Source of the DNA: an uncultured Bacillota bacterium
Lineage (GTDB): Bacteria > Bacillota_I > Bacilli_A > Erysipelotrichales > Erysipelotrichaceae
NCBI GenBank assembly: GCA_937919165.1
Contig: CALFPO010000063.1
Location: 7,601-71,600 of the forward strand
DNA length: 64,000 bases
Reading direction: 5' to 3'
Positions 11,601 to 21,836 of the stretch are shown in pieces; positions within the stretch are counted from its first letter, which is position 1; each line of letters begins with the position of its first letter. The notes beneath the pieces are model-generated. The model made no database searches. It was not told the DNA's origin and saw only the letters and a program-made list of their open reading frames with translations. A program made the position numbers and the translations under genes.

Positions 11601-14600
11601 TTAATTCCAATTGCTAGGCGTATATACACCTTCCACCGTTGCCGCAAGCTCATAGCCCGTGCCTGCTGCATCTATTACATACAGATATACTGTAATGAAA
11701 TATTTGTTGCCTGGATTTGACATGTTGTTTACCAGCAGGTTATAGGTCTTTGAACCACCGGCACTCTGCTTCCAGATGTCACCTGAACCTTGACCGGTTT
11801 CTGGATAGAGTTCATATTCGTGGTAGACATCCTCGCCCTCTGAACGTACGACTTCCGTCAGCTGATATCTTACATGGGCAACCTTATATAGATAGTTACC
11901 ACTTATCTCAACGATACCGGTATCTCCCTGAGGGGACAGGTTTATGGCCTCGATATCAACATTAGGATTTGATGGTGTCTTGATTTCGCCACCGATGTAT
12001 ACGTAGTAAGGTGTCTTGACTGAGCCGTTTTCTTCAACAAATACGCCAGATACCTCGGCATCCGCAATATCGAAATTGTATAAAGCGTCGAAAGTCAAGT
12101 TGGTTACATTCTCTTCTTCTACCTTATATGTGACATTGTGGATTGCTCCGTCTTTGGTGATACCTTGAATATCGAGGTTATAGATATCGGCGATGCAGTA
12201 GACCTTAACATAGTAAGATGAATCGCTGTCTCCCATTAAAGTGAAGTTCTTTGGACTGATGCTTGCGCCCTCGTTTCCGGACTTGTTGACCATGTCTGAA
12301 GTAAACAGATATACGTCATGGGTTGTATAGCCGCTTATTACATATTTGTTTCCGGCAGCATCCGTATAGTAGTCTTCACCCGAATAATCAGGAGCCACCT
12401 TTTCAAATGATGGATACGCCAAAGTCACTACCTCTTTGCCTTCGGCTACTGTAGCGTCTTCAACATCAACGATGGTGTCTACGCCATCAGAATCCTTCTT
12501 ATGCAGTTCCAAAACATAGGTAACATCGTTGTCGTTGTCTGGATCAGATGAGACGGTATTGTTTCCGACCAGGATACGTTTCGCGTCGTTGCCGGAGATT
12601 TCGTAATTGATCGTGTATTTGTTGCCGACCTGTTCTTGCGACATGCTGGCGATTGCTCTGAATGGATTCACAAGCTCAAGTTCATCGTTGAAGTTAGATA
12701 CTGCATTGATATTCCTTGTCTGGTTGCTGCCGCCGTAATTGATGTCGATATATCCTTTATATTGCCAATTTTCTCCCAGAACATGCTTTCCGCTTGCATC
12801 TGGTGCCCAGTTCATGGAATGGCTAAGGGTATATGACCAAGGTACATATTTCATCTCTTCGATCTTTGCGCTTATTGCCGCATCTGTTGTGCATTCAGGA
12901 TAATTCTGCCTTATCAATTCCTTGATGAATTCATCCTTGGTCCAATCGTTCTTGGCGATTAATTCTTCATGGCCTGGAGTTGTGTTGTTTACTCTATACG
13001 AAACGCTGCTTACTCCGACTTGAACATCCGAAAGATATAGATTGTTGAATACTACTCTTTCAGTAACGGTCTTCTTACTTCTGTCGCTTGCATCATTTAC
13101 GACACGATATAACGCAGATGAAGCGATTTCCAACTCTTTAAGCGTTTCTACATCTAGTGTATTAAGCTCTTTCTGTTCGGTTGTCGTTGCGCTTGATCTG
13201 AAGTCGGCATTGACGCTGATTGTATATTCTGAATTTGGAACCAGCTTATGTGATTCGATATTCCAGGTTAAGGTTTCTTCATTATATTCTATAGTGAGTC
13301 CTCTTGCCTCATCTACTAATGGATATGTGCCATCAAAGGCAAGATTAATTGTCTCGACATTTCCGCCGCCACGATCCAATTTCACAGTAATTCCGTTTTC
13401 GGTAACGATAGTTCCCTTGCTGCTCAGCTGTACTGAGAATGCACCTGAATACATACCGAACTTCTTGGTTTCGGTTATTGTTGCATCAGGAATTACAGCC
13501 TGAATTATCAGTTGGTTTATATTAGCTTTGCTTGCTTTGCTGAACAATATTTCTCTAGGAATATTTTCTAGACCAGCAGAATACATATCGATTGTAGATC
13601 TGGCTATTTCATGCGAAACATTGTCGAATATATTTACTTTATATTCATCGTCGTAATCGCTTGCGCCGCTCACAACCTCTTTTGTCTTGGCAATTACAAC
13701 ATCGCCCAATTCATAGAGGGTATTGCTTGCTGCACCGATACTCAGATCCTTGTTAGGTTCCAGCAGATATCTTCTATCTTCTAGGCTTCCAAATAAGGTT
13801 CTATCAGCATATTTCAAACCATAGTTATCTGTTTCGTAGCATAGCGTTACATCTACATTGAACTCGGTATAGTTCAAAGTATTGCAGATGCTTGCAAGAT
13901 CTGAATACTCGATTTCAGGCATTCTGAAAATGATGTGATCTTTGCCTGTTGTGCCGTCCGTGAATGAGTGGAAGCCGCCCTTTTCGATATCTGAGATGTC
14001 GAAGGTAAACGAAAGGGTGTTGCTTCTTCCGGTTCTGTCGGCATCAGGGTTGCCGTTGGTGAAATCAACCTTGACGCTCTTTACGCTACTCTTGAATGTT
14101 TCTGAATCGCAGTCGCTTTCTGCATATATCCTAATGATCGAATTCTCTGAATCGTTAGTTGCAAGAACCTTGCCCCAGTCCTTTGTTTCGTCAAAACGAG
14201 TAGGGTCGCCAATATTTAGCATTACCTTATTCATTTCTATGATGTTGATGTCTTGGAGCATTATGCTTGATCCCTTGTTCAGCCTGTTGTCGCTCGCAAA
14301 TCTAATGGTTCCATTGTTGCGATTATCCAGACTGTAGCGTACATTCATGGTTTCATAATGCGAATCGTATGTGATCTTGTATAGGAATGGTATAGCTGGT
14401 GTGGTTACCACTTTTTGTGCTTCACCGACCTCTATCAAAATCTTGCTGTCATCTGAACCGCAATAGACAACCAGTTTGTTGTTGTTGTATTCAAGAGCCT
14501 TATCTGTATCCTTTATGAACGCATAATACTGGTCGTTGTTTCCATATGTGCTGCCATCATATTGTGCCATCAGAATCGAAGGCATCTGTTTTGGAATCAG

Positions 14601-17600
14601 ATAGTCGTTAATGATGTGCTTTTCGTGGGATTCATCATAGTTGTATGGATATAGATAGCTGTAGACGTTTTCGCCAACCTTATACGAAATATCCTTCAGC
14701 AAGATTTCCATCTCAACCTTAAACTGATCGCCACGCTTTAAGGTTCTCTCTTCTGTACCGACAGTATAAGTACTCTGATTCATGTAGAGAACCCATTCAG
14801 GCAGTTTCATGGAATCAGTGCACTTGATCCATCCATCTGCTCCATATGTGTATGTAACTGTTCCGTCGACACCGTCGTTAAGGTAGACTGTTGCGGTATT
14901 TGTTTCATCATCATTGTATGAACGGGTAATCAGATTGCCCTCCATATCATATACGCTGTATCTTACCGCGTTAGCGTAGCTTGCCAACCAGCTTGAATTT
15001 CCTTGGATTACATAGCCGACCGTTGTGGTTCCGCTGACATTCTCTCTCCAGTATGCCGTTAGAGCAGCTTTGTCGTCCGCATTGCCCATCAAGTTAGAGT
15101 AGCACTTATGCGCTTCTTCCTCTTCGTAAAGGACTCCGTTCTTATAGTAGTTCTTTGGAAGCTCTTTTATCTTGAAGTAGCTTTCCTTGTCAGTTCTCCA
15201 TTCAGGAACTGTTTCATGGATATCGGTTGATACCCATCTATCATACAGATCGTTTGTATATTCGCTATCGGCAGCCTCACCAATCTGGATTGTGTTGGCG
15301 TTGGCGAAAGGCTGAATGTTCTTGATGCCTTTTGCGTATGTATGATCATAAGCCAAAGTAGCTCTGATCATGATATCCAGACCAGGATTGCTCTTTCTGT
15401 AATCCGCAATGAGGTTAGACAAAGAATCGTCGTTGACAAACGACTTGTCGCTGATCGTTATTGTGTAATATACTTCGTTGCCATCTACTGTCTCTGGCAT
15501 ATTGGCATTTAGGATGTTGGACCTGTCGGAGTTGTATGTATAGCTAGCCATATCTTCCTTTATATATGCGCTTGCGTATACATCGACATCTTCGGTATCA
15601 CTTACCGTTTCATAGACGCTCTTTCTTGCTACGACTCCGTAGAAATCATCGGAATTCAGATGCTTATACCAGTTGTCATAGTACGACTCGTTGTCGCTTT
15701 CGCTATGTTCGCTTGTGTTGTAGGTGGTTGGGAAGTATACGACGAGAGGAGATTCGTTGAGTTTGCCGTTGCTCAGCATTGGTTCGTCTGTAGCCGAATT
15801 GATCTTGAATAGGTCGAGCGATACTGAATGCAGCGACTTGGCTGACAGATCAATGGTGTCTTCAATGCCTAAGATCGATTTGACATAATCGCTATATACA
15901 ACCTTGATCGCTTCCTGCTCTATATATTTATCTGGATCTAACGAGAAGTAGAGATTTACCTTGAAGGCTTCGTTGTCGATATCTTCTTCATCGCATGATA
16001 CTCCGCTGAAGTATAGAGGCATATAGCTTGCTGTTGAAGTGTAGCCGGTGCCTATCTTTACGCCAGATTCAATCCTATAATCGGTAGGATTGTCAGGATC
16101 TCTGATGATGGCGTGATTTACGCTAAGGTTCAGCTTATAATCTGTGCCTTCCTTCATGTTGGTGAATGCGAAAGGCATAGTGTAGACAAGATGTCCGCTC
16201 TGGCTGACTTTCGTGATGGTCGCATCAGAAACAGGAACTGCATATGAGTCGGTCAATGATTCATCTCCGCTTTCGGAAATGTATGAGATGACAAGCTCAG
16301 ATGTCTCATCAATGATGTCGCCGATATCCTCAATGGTGATTGTTCCTTCAACGACATTTGGAGATGACTTGTCCTTATATTGTCTATCGTAGATTGTCTG
16401 GAATTCATCTCTTCTGGCTTCTTCTACCTTGTCCTTATAGTATTGGTAGACATTGAAATTGAATGTCACTTCTGGCCAGATTGAACTGTTGGTCAAATCG
16501 ACAGGATCGCTTTCGCCGCTGTTTATCTGTTCAAGATATTCATTGTTGTCAAAGATGCCTATCGTCTCGCAGACATAGGTATGTCCCTTCAATAGGTTGG
16601 TGCTGTTGTCGGCATCTCCTTCTTCATATACCTTCAACGAGAAGGATTCTGCTGTATTCTTTTCGACAGTATGGATGACATTGTCCCTGTTCACATGGCC
16701 ATCGATCACTTCATAGAAGACATAGCGATAGCTCTTCAGTCCGCCATCAGGATCATTGATAGCTCCAGGCATTACAGATACAGCATTGACGTTGTCATAG
16801 GCAGTCAATACCGGAACCGCAATTGTTGGTCTGGTCTTGTGGGTCTTTGCTCTGACAAAATCCAAAGAATCAGGAGGATAGATCGTAATGGCGCTCTTAT
16901 CATCCTTGTTTATCAATTCATTGACATTTATCTTTCCGTAGTAGACGGTATTCTTCTTTATTTCGTTAGATGCGCTTGAAGAGAACTTGACCTGCAGCTC
17001 AATAGGATAATCAAGATCATCAGTAAGATCTTCAAGCGAAATTGTGTTGTTTGTGCTTCTATCGAACAATTCTGGATCGACATTCGCGCTGACGATCTCG
17101 AACGAATATGAATCGTTTGCGTAATCCATCAGTTCTCTTTGCGAATTATACAAGTCGACATCAAAACTATTCATCGTATCGATCGCAGTCTTGTCGATCT
17201 TGATGTTCATGAATATCTCGTGTTCAGTCGTATGATCAAGGCTCATATCAACGCCATATCCCAAAGTGGTGAATGGCTGATTGAATACCTGTCTTGTCAC
17301 CATTGAATAGCTTTCGCCGTCAACATAGCTTACTGGTTCATAGGTTGCATTTATTACCAGCGAATACTGGGTGTTCTGCTTCAGGGTATGGACAGCGCCC
17401 GTCAGTGCTGTGCCAGTCAGATAGTTAGGGTCTGTGAGCGATAGCTCTGTTGATGGATCAAGGGTCCTTTGCCATACGATATTCGATGTCTCGGTATCGA
17501 TGATCATATAGGTAACTGATTTGCCGCTACCCATCGTTATCGACTGTTCTACGCCATCAAGATCCTTATACGTGTTGTCGTATTCGATCAATCCATCAAC

Positions 17601-18953
17601 GCTATAGGCAGTCACATTCAGATCGCCATCAATGCCAAAATAAGGCATTACATCCTCTATATAAGCGATGCCGCTGTTGTCTGCGTCGTTGCCTTGGTCA
17701 CCGGTCTCGCCCACTGTGCCTGCAGTACCTGCTGCACCTTGATTGCCCTTTGAACCTGGATCGCCTGGATCGCCTTCGTCACCAGCCTTGCCGCCTGCTC
17801 CATCATCACCGGTTTCGCCAGTCAGCTTATCTTTGTACCATTTATCATAGTCATCATAAACTATGCCATCTATATTCTGTCCTTTGATATATTCCTCAAA
17901 GTATGTCTTGCCGTTATCTCCAGAAAGTACCTTATCATACCATTCCTGATAATCTTCCTCGGTATCCTCATAGTAGCTGACTCCATCTTCCTTCAGCATC
18001 TTGCCAGCGATGCTTGCCTGATAGTATGTCTCTCCAGGACGGCCGTTATCGCCATTGCCAAGGCTTCCTAGATAATTTCCATCGGCACCGTCGCCGCTTG
18101 CTTCGCCTTCATCGCCTTCGTTGCCGCTTTCGCCTTCAGCTCCGTCTTCGCCATCGGTAGCATTGACGATGATCTGTGGCTGATTGAGATTCTCTTTCTT
18201 GTATGTCTCATCAGGGATGATCTCTATATTGTCATCAGAATTAACGACCATCTCCGTCAGATTCATTACGATCGCTTCACCATCAGAAACGTTCTTGCTT
18301 CCAAGATACAGTCTGTATCCGTTTGAAAGTTCAAGATATGCATCAGAAGAGATGGTTGAATATGTTCCTTCTTTATTGACAAGTCTTACAACGCCGGCAT
18401 CCACATATTCAAGTTCGATGTAGTCTTCAAATTCCTGCTGATTCTTATCGGATGCAAAAAGGATGATCTTATCGGAAACAACCATGTATCTCTCGTTTGA
18501 GATTTTCCAGATGAAGTTAGAAAAATCCACTTCACTGCCGGCATTGGATGTAACGTATGAATTACCGCTCTTGGACAGAATGCTGTCGCTAGAGATCGAG
18601 TAGTAAGATATCTGATTGTCGTTTATGTCGTCGGTATCCATCAGAACGCTGTCGTTCAAACCAAACAATGAACCATTATCATAATGGACAAAGCTCTTGG
18701 AGTCGATGGAAACCTTGTTTTTGTTTATGTCATTCAGCGTTATCGATCCTTCATAGGTATGCTGATATTTGCTGCCTTTTTCGAAATAGTAACGCTCATC
18801 TCCAACTTCTTCACCTGCAGTAGTTCCTAAAATATAGCCGCTGTCATCGAAATATTCTTGTGCCTCAACGTATTTCTTGCTGGTCAAAAAACCGAACAGA
18901 CCTGCACATAATAGAGATAAAGCTAGAATCAATATAAAAGTTTTCTTTTTCAT
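11601..18953 (-). CDS. 2450-residue surface protein with collagen-like and fibronectin-like segments
   Basis: The first gene of the operon. An N-terminal hydrophobic segment (about 5-26) is followed by an ectodomain (about 35-255) and two acidic collagen-like Gly-X-Y blocks (about 264-305 and 376-426), which frame two copies of a short motif ('YYEDTEEDYQEWYDKVLSG' and 'VYDDYDKWYKDKLTG'). The remaining roughly 2000 residues are beta-rich repeats of about 100-150 residues with a recurring fibronectin-like signature, e.g. 'LKQNTQYSLVINATYE' and 'LVPNSEYTISVNADF'. There is no LPxTG motif or C-terminal helix, so it should be tethered by its N-terminus. I see no strong ribosome site. Likely a long extracellular stalk; ligand unknown. 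Confidence 0.85.
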   Translation of the reverse strand: MKKKTFILILALSLLCAGLFGFLTSKKYVEAQEYFDDSGYILGTTAGEEVGDERYYFEKGSKYQHTYEGSITLNDINKNKVSIDSKSFVHYDNGSLFGLNDSVLMDTDDINDNQISYYSISSDSILSKSGNSYVTSNAGSEVDFSNFIWKISNERYMVVSDKIILFASDKNQQEFEDYIELEYVDAGVVRLVNKEGTYSTISSDAYLELSNGYRLYLGSKNVSDGEAIVMNLTEMVVNSDDNIEIIPDETYKKENLNQPQIIVNATDGEDGAEGESGNEGDEGEASGDGADGNYLGSLGNGDNGRPGETYYQASIAGKMLKEDGVSYYEDTEEDYQEWYDKVLSGDNGKTYFEEYIKGQNIDGIVYDDYDKWYKDKLTGETGDDGAGGKAGDEGDPGDPGSKGNQGAAGTAGTVGETGDQGNDADNSGIAYIEDVMPYFGIDGDLNVTAYSVDGLIEYDNTYKDLDGVEQSITMGSGKSVTYMIIDTETSNIVWQRTLDPSTELSLTDPNYLTGTALTGAVHTLKQNTQYSLVINATYEPVSYVDGESYSMVTRQVFNQPFTTLGYGVDMSLDHTTEHEIFMNIKIDKTAIDTMNSFDVDLYNSQRELMDYANDSYSFEIVSANVDPELFDRSTNNTISLEDLTDDLDYPIELQVKFSSSASNEIKKNTVYYGKINVNELINKDDKSAITIYPPDSLDFVRAKTHKTRPTIAVPVLTAYDNVNAVSVMPGAINDPDGGLKSYRYVFYEVIDGHVNRDNVIHTVEKNTAESFSLKVYEEGDADNSTNLLKGHTYVCETIGIFDNNEYLEQINSGESDPVDLTNSSIWPEVTFNFNVYQYYKDKVEEARRDEFQTIYDRQYKDKSSPNVVEGTITIEDIGDIIDETSELVISYISESGDESLTDSYAVPVSDATITKVSQSGHLVYTMPFAFTNMKEGTDYKLNLSVNHAIIRDPDNPTDYRIESGVKIGTGYTSTASYMPLYFSGVSCDEEDIDNEAFKVNLYFSLDPDKYIEQEAIKVVYSDYVKSILGIEDTIDLSAKSLHSVSLDLFKINSATDEPMLSNGKLNESPLVVYFPTTYNTSEHSESDNESYYDNWYKHLNSDDFYGVVARKSVYETVSDTEDVDVYASAYIKEDMASYTYNSDRSNILNANMPETVDGNEVYYTITISDKSFVNDDSLSNLIADYRKSNPGLDIMIRATLAYDHTYAKGIKNIQPFANANTIQIGEAADSEYTNDLYDRWVSTDIHETVPEWRTDKESYFKIKELPKNYYKNGVLYEEEEAHKCYSNLMGNADDKAALTAYWRENVSGTTTVGYVIQGNSSWLASYANAVRYSVYDMEGNLITRSYNDDETNTATVYLNDGVDGTVTYTYGADGWIKCTDSMKLPEWVLYMNQSTYTVGTEERTLKRGDQFKVEMEILLKDISYKVGENVYSYLYPYNYDESHEKHIINDYLIPKQMPSILMAQYDGSTYGNNDQYYAFIKDTDKALEYNNNKLVVYCGSDDSKILIEVGEAQKVVTTPAIPFLYKITYDSHYETMNVRYSLDNRNNGTIRFASDNRLNKGSSIMLQDINIIEMNKVMLNIGDPTRFDETKDWGKVLATNDSENSIIRIYAESDCDSETFKSSVKSVKVDFTNGNPDADRTGRSNTLSFTFDISDIEKGGFHSFTDGTTGKDHIIFRMPEIEYSDLASICNTLNYTEFNVDVTLCYETDNYGLKYADRTLFGSLEDRRYLLEPNKDLSIGAASNTLYELGDVVIAKTKEVVSGASDYDDEYKVNIFDNVSHEIARSTIDMYSAGLENIPREILFSKASKANINQLIIQAVIPDATITETKKFGMYSGAFSVQLSSKGTIVTENGITVKLDRGGGNVETINLAFDGTYPLVDEARGLTIEYNEETLTWNIESHKLVPNSEYTISVNADFRSSATTTEQKELNTLDVETLKELEIASSALYRVVNDASDRSKKTVTERVVFNNLYLSDVQVGVSSVSYRVNNTTPGHEELIAKNDWTKDEFIKELIRQNYPECTTDAAISAKIEEMKYVPWSYTLSHSMNWAPDASGKHVLGENWQYKGYIDINYGGSNQTRNINAVSNFNDELELVNPFRAIASMSQEQVGNKYTINYEISGNDAKRILVGNNTVSSDPDNDNDVTYVLELHKKDSDGVDTIVDVEDATVAEGKEVVTLAYPSFEKVAPDYSGEDYYTDAAGNKYVISGYTTHDVYLFTSDMVNKSGNEGASISPKNFTLMGDSDSSYYVKVYCIADIYNLDIQGITKDGAIHNVTYKVEEENVTNLTFDALYNFDIADAEVSGVFVEENGSVKTPYYVYIGGEIKTPSNPNVDIEAINLSPQGDTGIVEISGNYLYKVAHVRYQLTEVVRSEGEDVYHEYELYPETGQGSGDIWKQSAGGSKTYNLLVNNMSNPGNKYFITVYLYVIDAAGTGYELAATVEGVYTPSNWN

Positions 18954-19067
18954 AGCAAAAAACCAACGAGAAAAGTCTCTCTTTTATACTACCATCTTTG
19001 TATGAAACATGAAACTCTTGGCATATTGTTTTACTGCTTTAGCCAAGATTTATAACCGACTATATAA
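18954..19067 (-). promoter_or_regulatory. Leader region upstream of the F1-like ATPase operon
   Basis: This 114-bp gap separates the operon from the upstream GGDEF/EAL-like gene on the same strand. It holds an inverted repeat CTTGGC...GCCAAG near 19017-19047 and, closer to the operon, a TATAAA-like -10 element (near 18985). A short hairpin (GAGA...TCTC) lies just upstream of the ATG. No U-rich terminator is obvious after the upstream gene, so read-through from it is possible. The promoter call is by eye. Confidence 0.35.
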
Positions 19068-20993
19068 CTACTTGATTCCCAGCATTTCCAGCGATTGTCT
19101 TAGCTGTTCCTTAACGAATCTGATGTATTCCTTCTCTTCGAGCGGAGCAGAAACATAATCGCCCTGGTAATATTCGCAATTGGCCTTGAGCACATAGCTG
19201 TACAGCTCTTCATCAGCTATTCCTTCGCACGCCGTGCTGATCTTGGCGCTTTTGATCATATTGAATATGGAGTTGATGAATTTCCTGCCTTGTTGATCCT
19301 TTGCTGAAGAAAGGAGTTTGCTGTCGACCTTTATGACATCGATCGGAAGCTTCAGCAGGCTTGAGAAGCTTACTGGCGATTCGCCAAACTTATCCAAAGC
19401 GAAATGGAAACCGAATTCCTTCAGCTTGGTCAGGTTTTCGATCAATATTTCATTGTTGGTTATGATTTCGCTGTTTGATATCTCAAAACAGATTCTTTCC
19501 GCAAGGATGCCGTTTTCTCTAGCAAAATCAATCATCTTCTGATAGAAGCCCTTCTCTATCAGATAGACAGATGAGATATTGATGCCGATAGTATTGATGC
19601 CGAAGGCAAATACATCGGTTTCTTTGATGAACTTGTTGATGTGCAATAATGCTGCCTTATCAAGATCGGCTATCAGGCCCGACTTGCTGGCATATGGGAA
19701 TACCGTCTCATAAGAAAGCTCTTCGTCATTGTATTCGATGGAGATTCTTGCTTCTGCATCAAACGAGTTGTTCCGTTTGTTGTTGAAGATCGGTTCATAT
19801 TTGACAGAGAAGGCATTATTGGCGATAGCCTTCTTGATCGATTCGTTTATGTCCTTATCGTTCTGAGATTCGATGGATGATTTTTCTACCACCAGAACAT
19901 CCTTTGAAGCATAGTTCCTTAGTCTTCTGATTGTTTCATCGACAATTGCTATGGTTTCATCGTAGTTCTCGGCTTGGCTTGGATAGCTTACAAGGCCCAT
20001 GCCCATAGACAGGTTCACAGGTTTAAGATTCACAATGTCTGAATTGGTGAAGATGCTGCCGATTGTATCGATATATCGCTCAAGATCGCTCTTGACGATG
20101 ATGGCGAAGGTCATTTCATCCAATACATATAGAGAATAGTCGCACTTGAGTTCTTCTATGCACTTGTCGACAACATATCTTTCGGTTACGAACAGATCAT
20201 TCTTGTCCATGTAATCGAAGACAGCTCTTTCGGATGGCTCAAAAACCAGCACATTGAACTTTTCGCCAGCGCCCACCTTTACAATCATCTTCTCTTCAAA
20301 GGCTTTTCTGTTATAGACATTTATATTCTTATATAGGTATGATTCCGGATTGTCCTGTGCAAGGTAGATGACAAAGAAGCCTACCGCGATGACAAACAGC
20401 TCTATCAGCAAAGAGCCATCTATGACGTTTACAGCAAATGTTGCCAAAAGAGTGAAGGTATAGCAGATGTTTGTCACCAGCACAAAGCCGCTATGATATT
20501 TTCTGTTCAAGATCTTCAGATAAGCCACATAGCCCACTGTGAACACTGATATCGCATACAGGAAATACAGAACAGGACCATGAGAATATACCAGGTTATC
20601 GTCAAAGTAGAATACCAGCTTCGTGAATGGGGTGGTCAGAATAAAGAAATATACTATGAACGCTATGACTCTGGATATCTTGATAACCTTTTCTCTTTGA
20701 GGAACAACAGGTTCAGACACTATTCCGTACATGAAGAAAAGGAAAATCGTAACGTTATGGAATATGTAGTAGCCAAGGTTTATCAGGTAGTTGTATACCA
20801 TGCTATGGCTTTGCGGATCGTTGATGGTTGAAATTGTGAAAATATCAAAGATGATGGCCAATAGATGAACAAGCGCCATTCCCTTATATACTTCTATCTT
20901 TGTTGAACGAACATTCTTTCGCAAAAAGGCAATCAGGATCAGAATGATCATGATGAACAGTGCAGCAATATCGAAATCATAGTTATAATTCAT
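19068..20993 (-). CDS. Membrane protein with degenerate GGDEF and EAL domains
   Basis: About 641 residues. Roughly seven or eight transmembrane helices (about 8-215) are followed by a GGDEF-fold region in which the active-site loop reads DEMTF, then an EAL-fold region (about 375-630). The EAL landmarks are changed: EALLR becomes AEARIS, the DDFG loop becomes LDKFGES, and AEGVE becomes CEGIADE. 'FEISNSEI' and 'YYQGDYVSAPL' still mark the fold. Both domains are predicted to lack cyclic-di-GMP synthesis and hydrolysis, and may act as a sensor or binding scaffold. I chose the ATG at 20993 because GGGAGG precedes it, rather than an upstream in-frame codon. It reads toward the F1-like operon 115 bp away. 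Confidence 0.82.
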   Translation of the reverse strand: MNYNYDFDIAALFIMIILILIAFLRKNVRSTKIEVYKGMALVHLLAIIFDIFTISTINDPQSHSMVYNYLINLGYYIFHNVTIFLFFMYGIVSEPVVPQREKVIKISRVIAFIVYFFILTTPFTKLVFYFDDNLVYSHGPVLYFLYAISVFTVGYVAYLKILNRKYHSGFVLVTNICYTFTLLATFAVNVIDGSLLIELFVIAVGFFVIYLAQDNPESYLYKNINVYNRKAFEEKMIVKVGAGEKFNVLVFEPSERAVFDYMDKNDLFVTERYVVDKCIEELKCDYSLYVLDEMTFAIIVKSDLERYIDTIGSIFTNSDIVNLKPVNLSMGMGLVSYPSQAENYDETIAIVDETIRRLRNYASKDVLVVEKSSIESQNDKDINESIKKAIANNAFSVKYEPIFNNKRNNSFDAEARISIEYNDEELSYETVFPYASKSGLIADLDKAALLHINKFIKETDVFAFGINTIGINISSVYLIEKGFYQKMIDFARENGILAERICFEISNSEIITNNEILIENLTKLKEFGFHFALDKFGESPVSFSSLLKLPIDVIKVDSKLLSSAKDQQGRKFINSIFNMIKSAKISTACEGIADEELYSYVLKANCEYYQGDYVSAPLEEKEYIRFVKEQLRQSLEMLGIK

Positions 20994-21016
20994 TCGTTTT
21001 TTTCCTCCCAAGAACG

Positions 21017-21041
21017 AAAAAAGCGCCTACAAAAGCGCTTT
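21017..21041 (-). terminator. Hairpin terminator after the amidase gene
   Basis: On the minus strand, AAAGCGC and GCGCTTTTTT form a stem around a short loop followed by T residues. It lies between the amidase-like gene and the GGDEF/EAL-like gene. Confidence 0.6.
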
Positions 21042-21114
21042 AATCATTGCTTTGCCTTCTTTTATCTTCACAATAAATATAACCGATATTCATACCCCAA
21101 TTATGAGACTTTAT

Positions 21115-21813
21115 TTACAATTTAGCAAACTCATGAACGGATATCTCATCAAATCTGTTGTCTAGACAATAATAGACGGAATTATCGTTTCTGGAATAGA
21201 CAAACGACACCCTTGTTGCCCATTGACCTGTCTGCTTGACCTTCTCCAGCAATCCTAATGCATCATCTGCAGAAAAATCGTCGTCTGCTTTCGCCAATGC
21301 TTTCGATACCGTATCGTAGCGTTCTTTTCCATAGAATGGGTTATCATAATCGTTCAACCTGGCCAATACAGGAAAGTTTGCGATCACTCCATACTTTTCG
21401 TTTATTTCCTTTATGCCATATCCTGGTTCCAGCAGAAGAATGTTGCCATCAATGTCGCCGACCAATGAGTGCATTGTGGCAGCCGGAGCGTTCGTCAACG
21501 TTTTTGTGCTGACGATATCTCTTATTTCATCAAACGAGATTTTTCTACGGATATACTTATCGATCAATAGATCTATTCTTTGCTTAGCGCATCCTTTTGG
21601 ACACTCGAACTCTTCACCATTCATATATGGAAGATTTCCAAAGTTGCCGTTGCGGTTAACGCCATGCGTAAAATAGATTGTCGATCCGACTTTGATCCCA
21701 ACCGTAAAATAATTCTTTGTCTTATAGACATCAAATGACCAGACATTCGGATCGATGTCCAGATTGAATCCATACAACAAGTCTTTTCCTTTATATATAA
21801 ATCCTGTGCACAT
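21115..21813 (-). CDS. Ntn-type linear amide hydrolase (choloylglycine hydrolase/C45-like)
   Basis: The 232-residue protein starts MCTGF, so removal of Met exposes a Cys nucleophile as in the choloylglycine hydrolase, acid ceramidase and acyltransferase (C45) group. Supporting segments are 'GFNLDIDP' near the N-terminus, 'HGVNRNGNFGNLPYMN' and a mid-protein 'NAPAATMHSLVGD'. It is shorter than bile salt hydrolases (about 320), so I would not call the substrate bile salt. It probably cleaves a C-N bond in a small amide. An AGGAAAG site precedes the ATG. It lies 23 bp downstream of the GyrI-like gene, probably co-transcribed. Confidence 0.72.
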   Translation of the reverse strand: MCTGFIYKGKDLLYGFNLDIDPNVWSFDVYKTKNYFTVGIKVGSTIYFTHGVNRNGNFGNLPYMNGEEFECPKGCAKQRIDLLIDKYIRRKISFDEIRDIVSTKTLTNAPAATMHSLVGDIDGNILLLEPGYGIKEINEKYGVIANFPVLARLNDYDNPFYGKERYDTVSKALAKADDDFSADDALGLLEKVKQTGQWATRVSFVYSRNDNSVYYCLDNRFDEISVHEFAKL

Positions 21814-21836
21814 ATCTCTTTCCTAATTTGTTATTC

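Noticed and set aside
21115..21813. Bile salt hydrolase
   Set aside because: It shares the Cys nucleophile but is about 90 residues shorter and lacks most residues of the bile salt hydrolase motifs.
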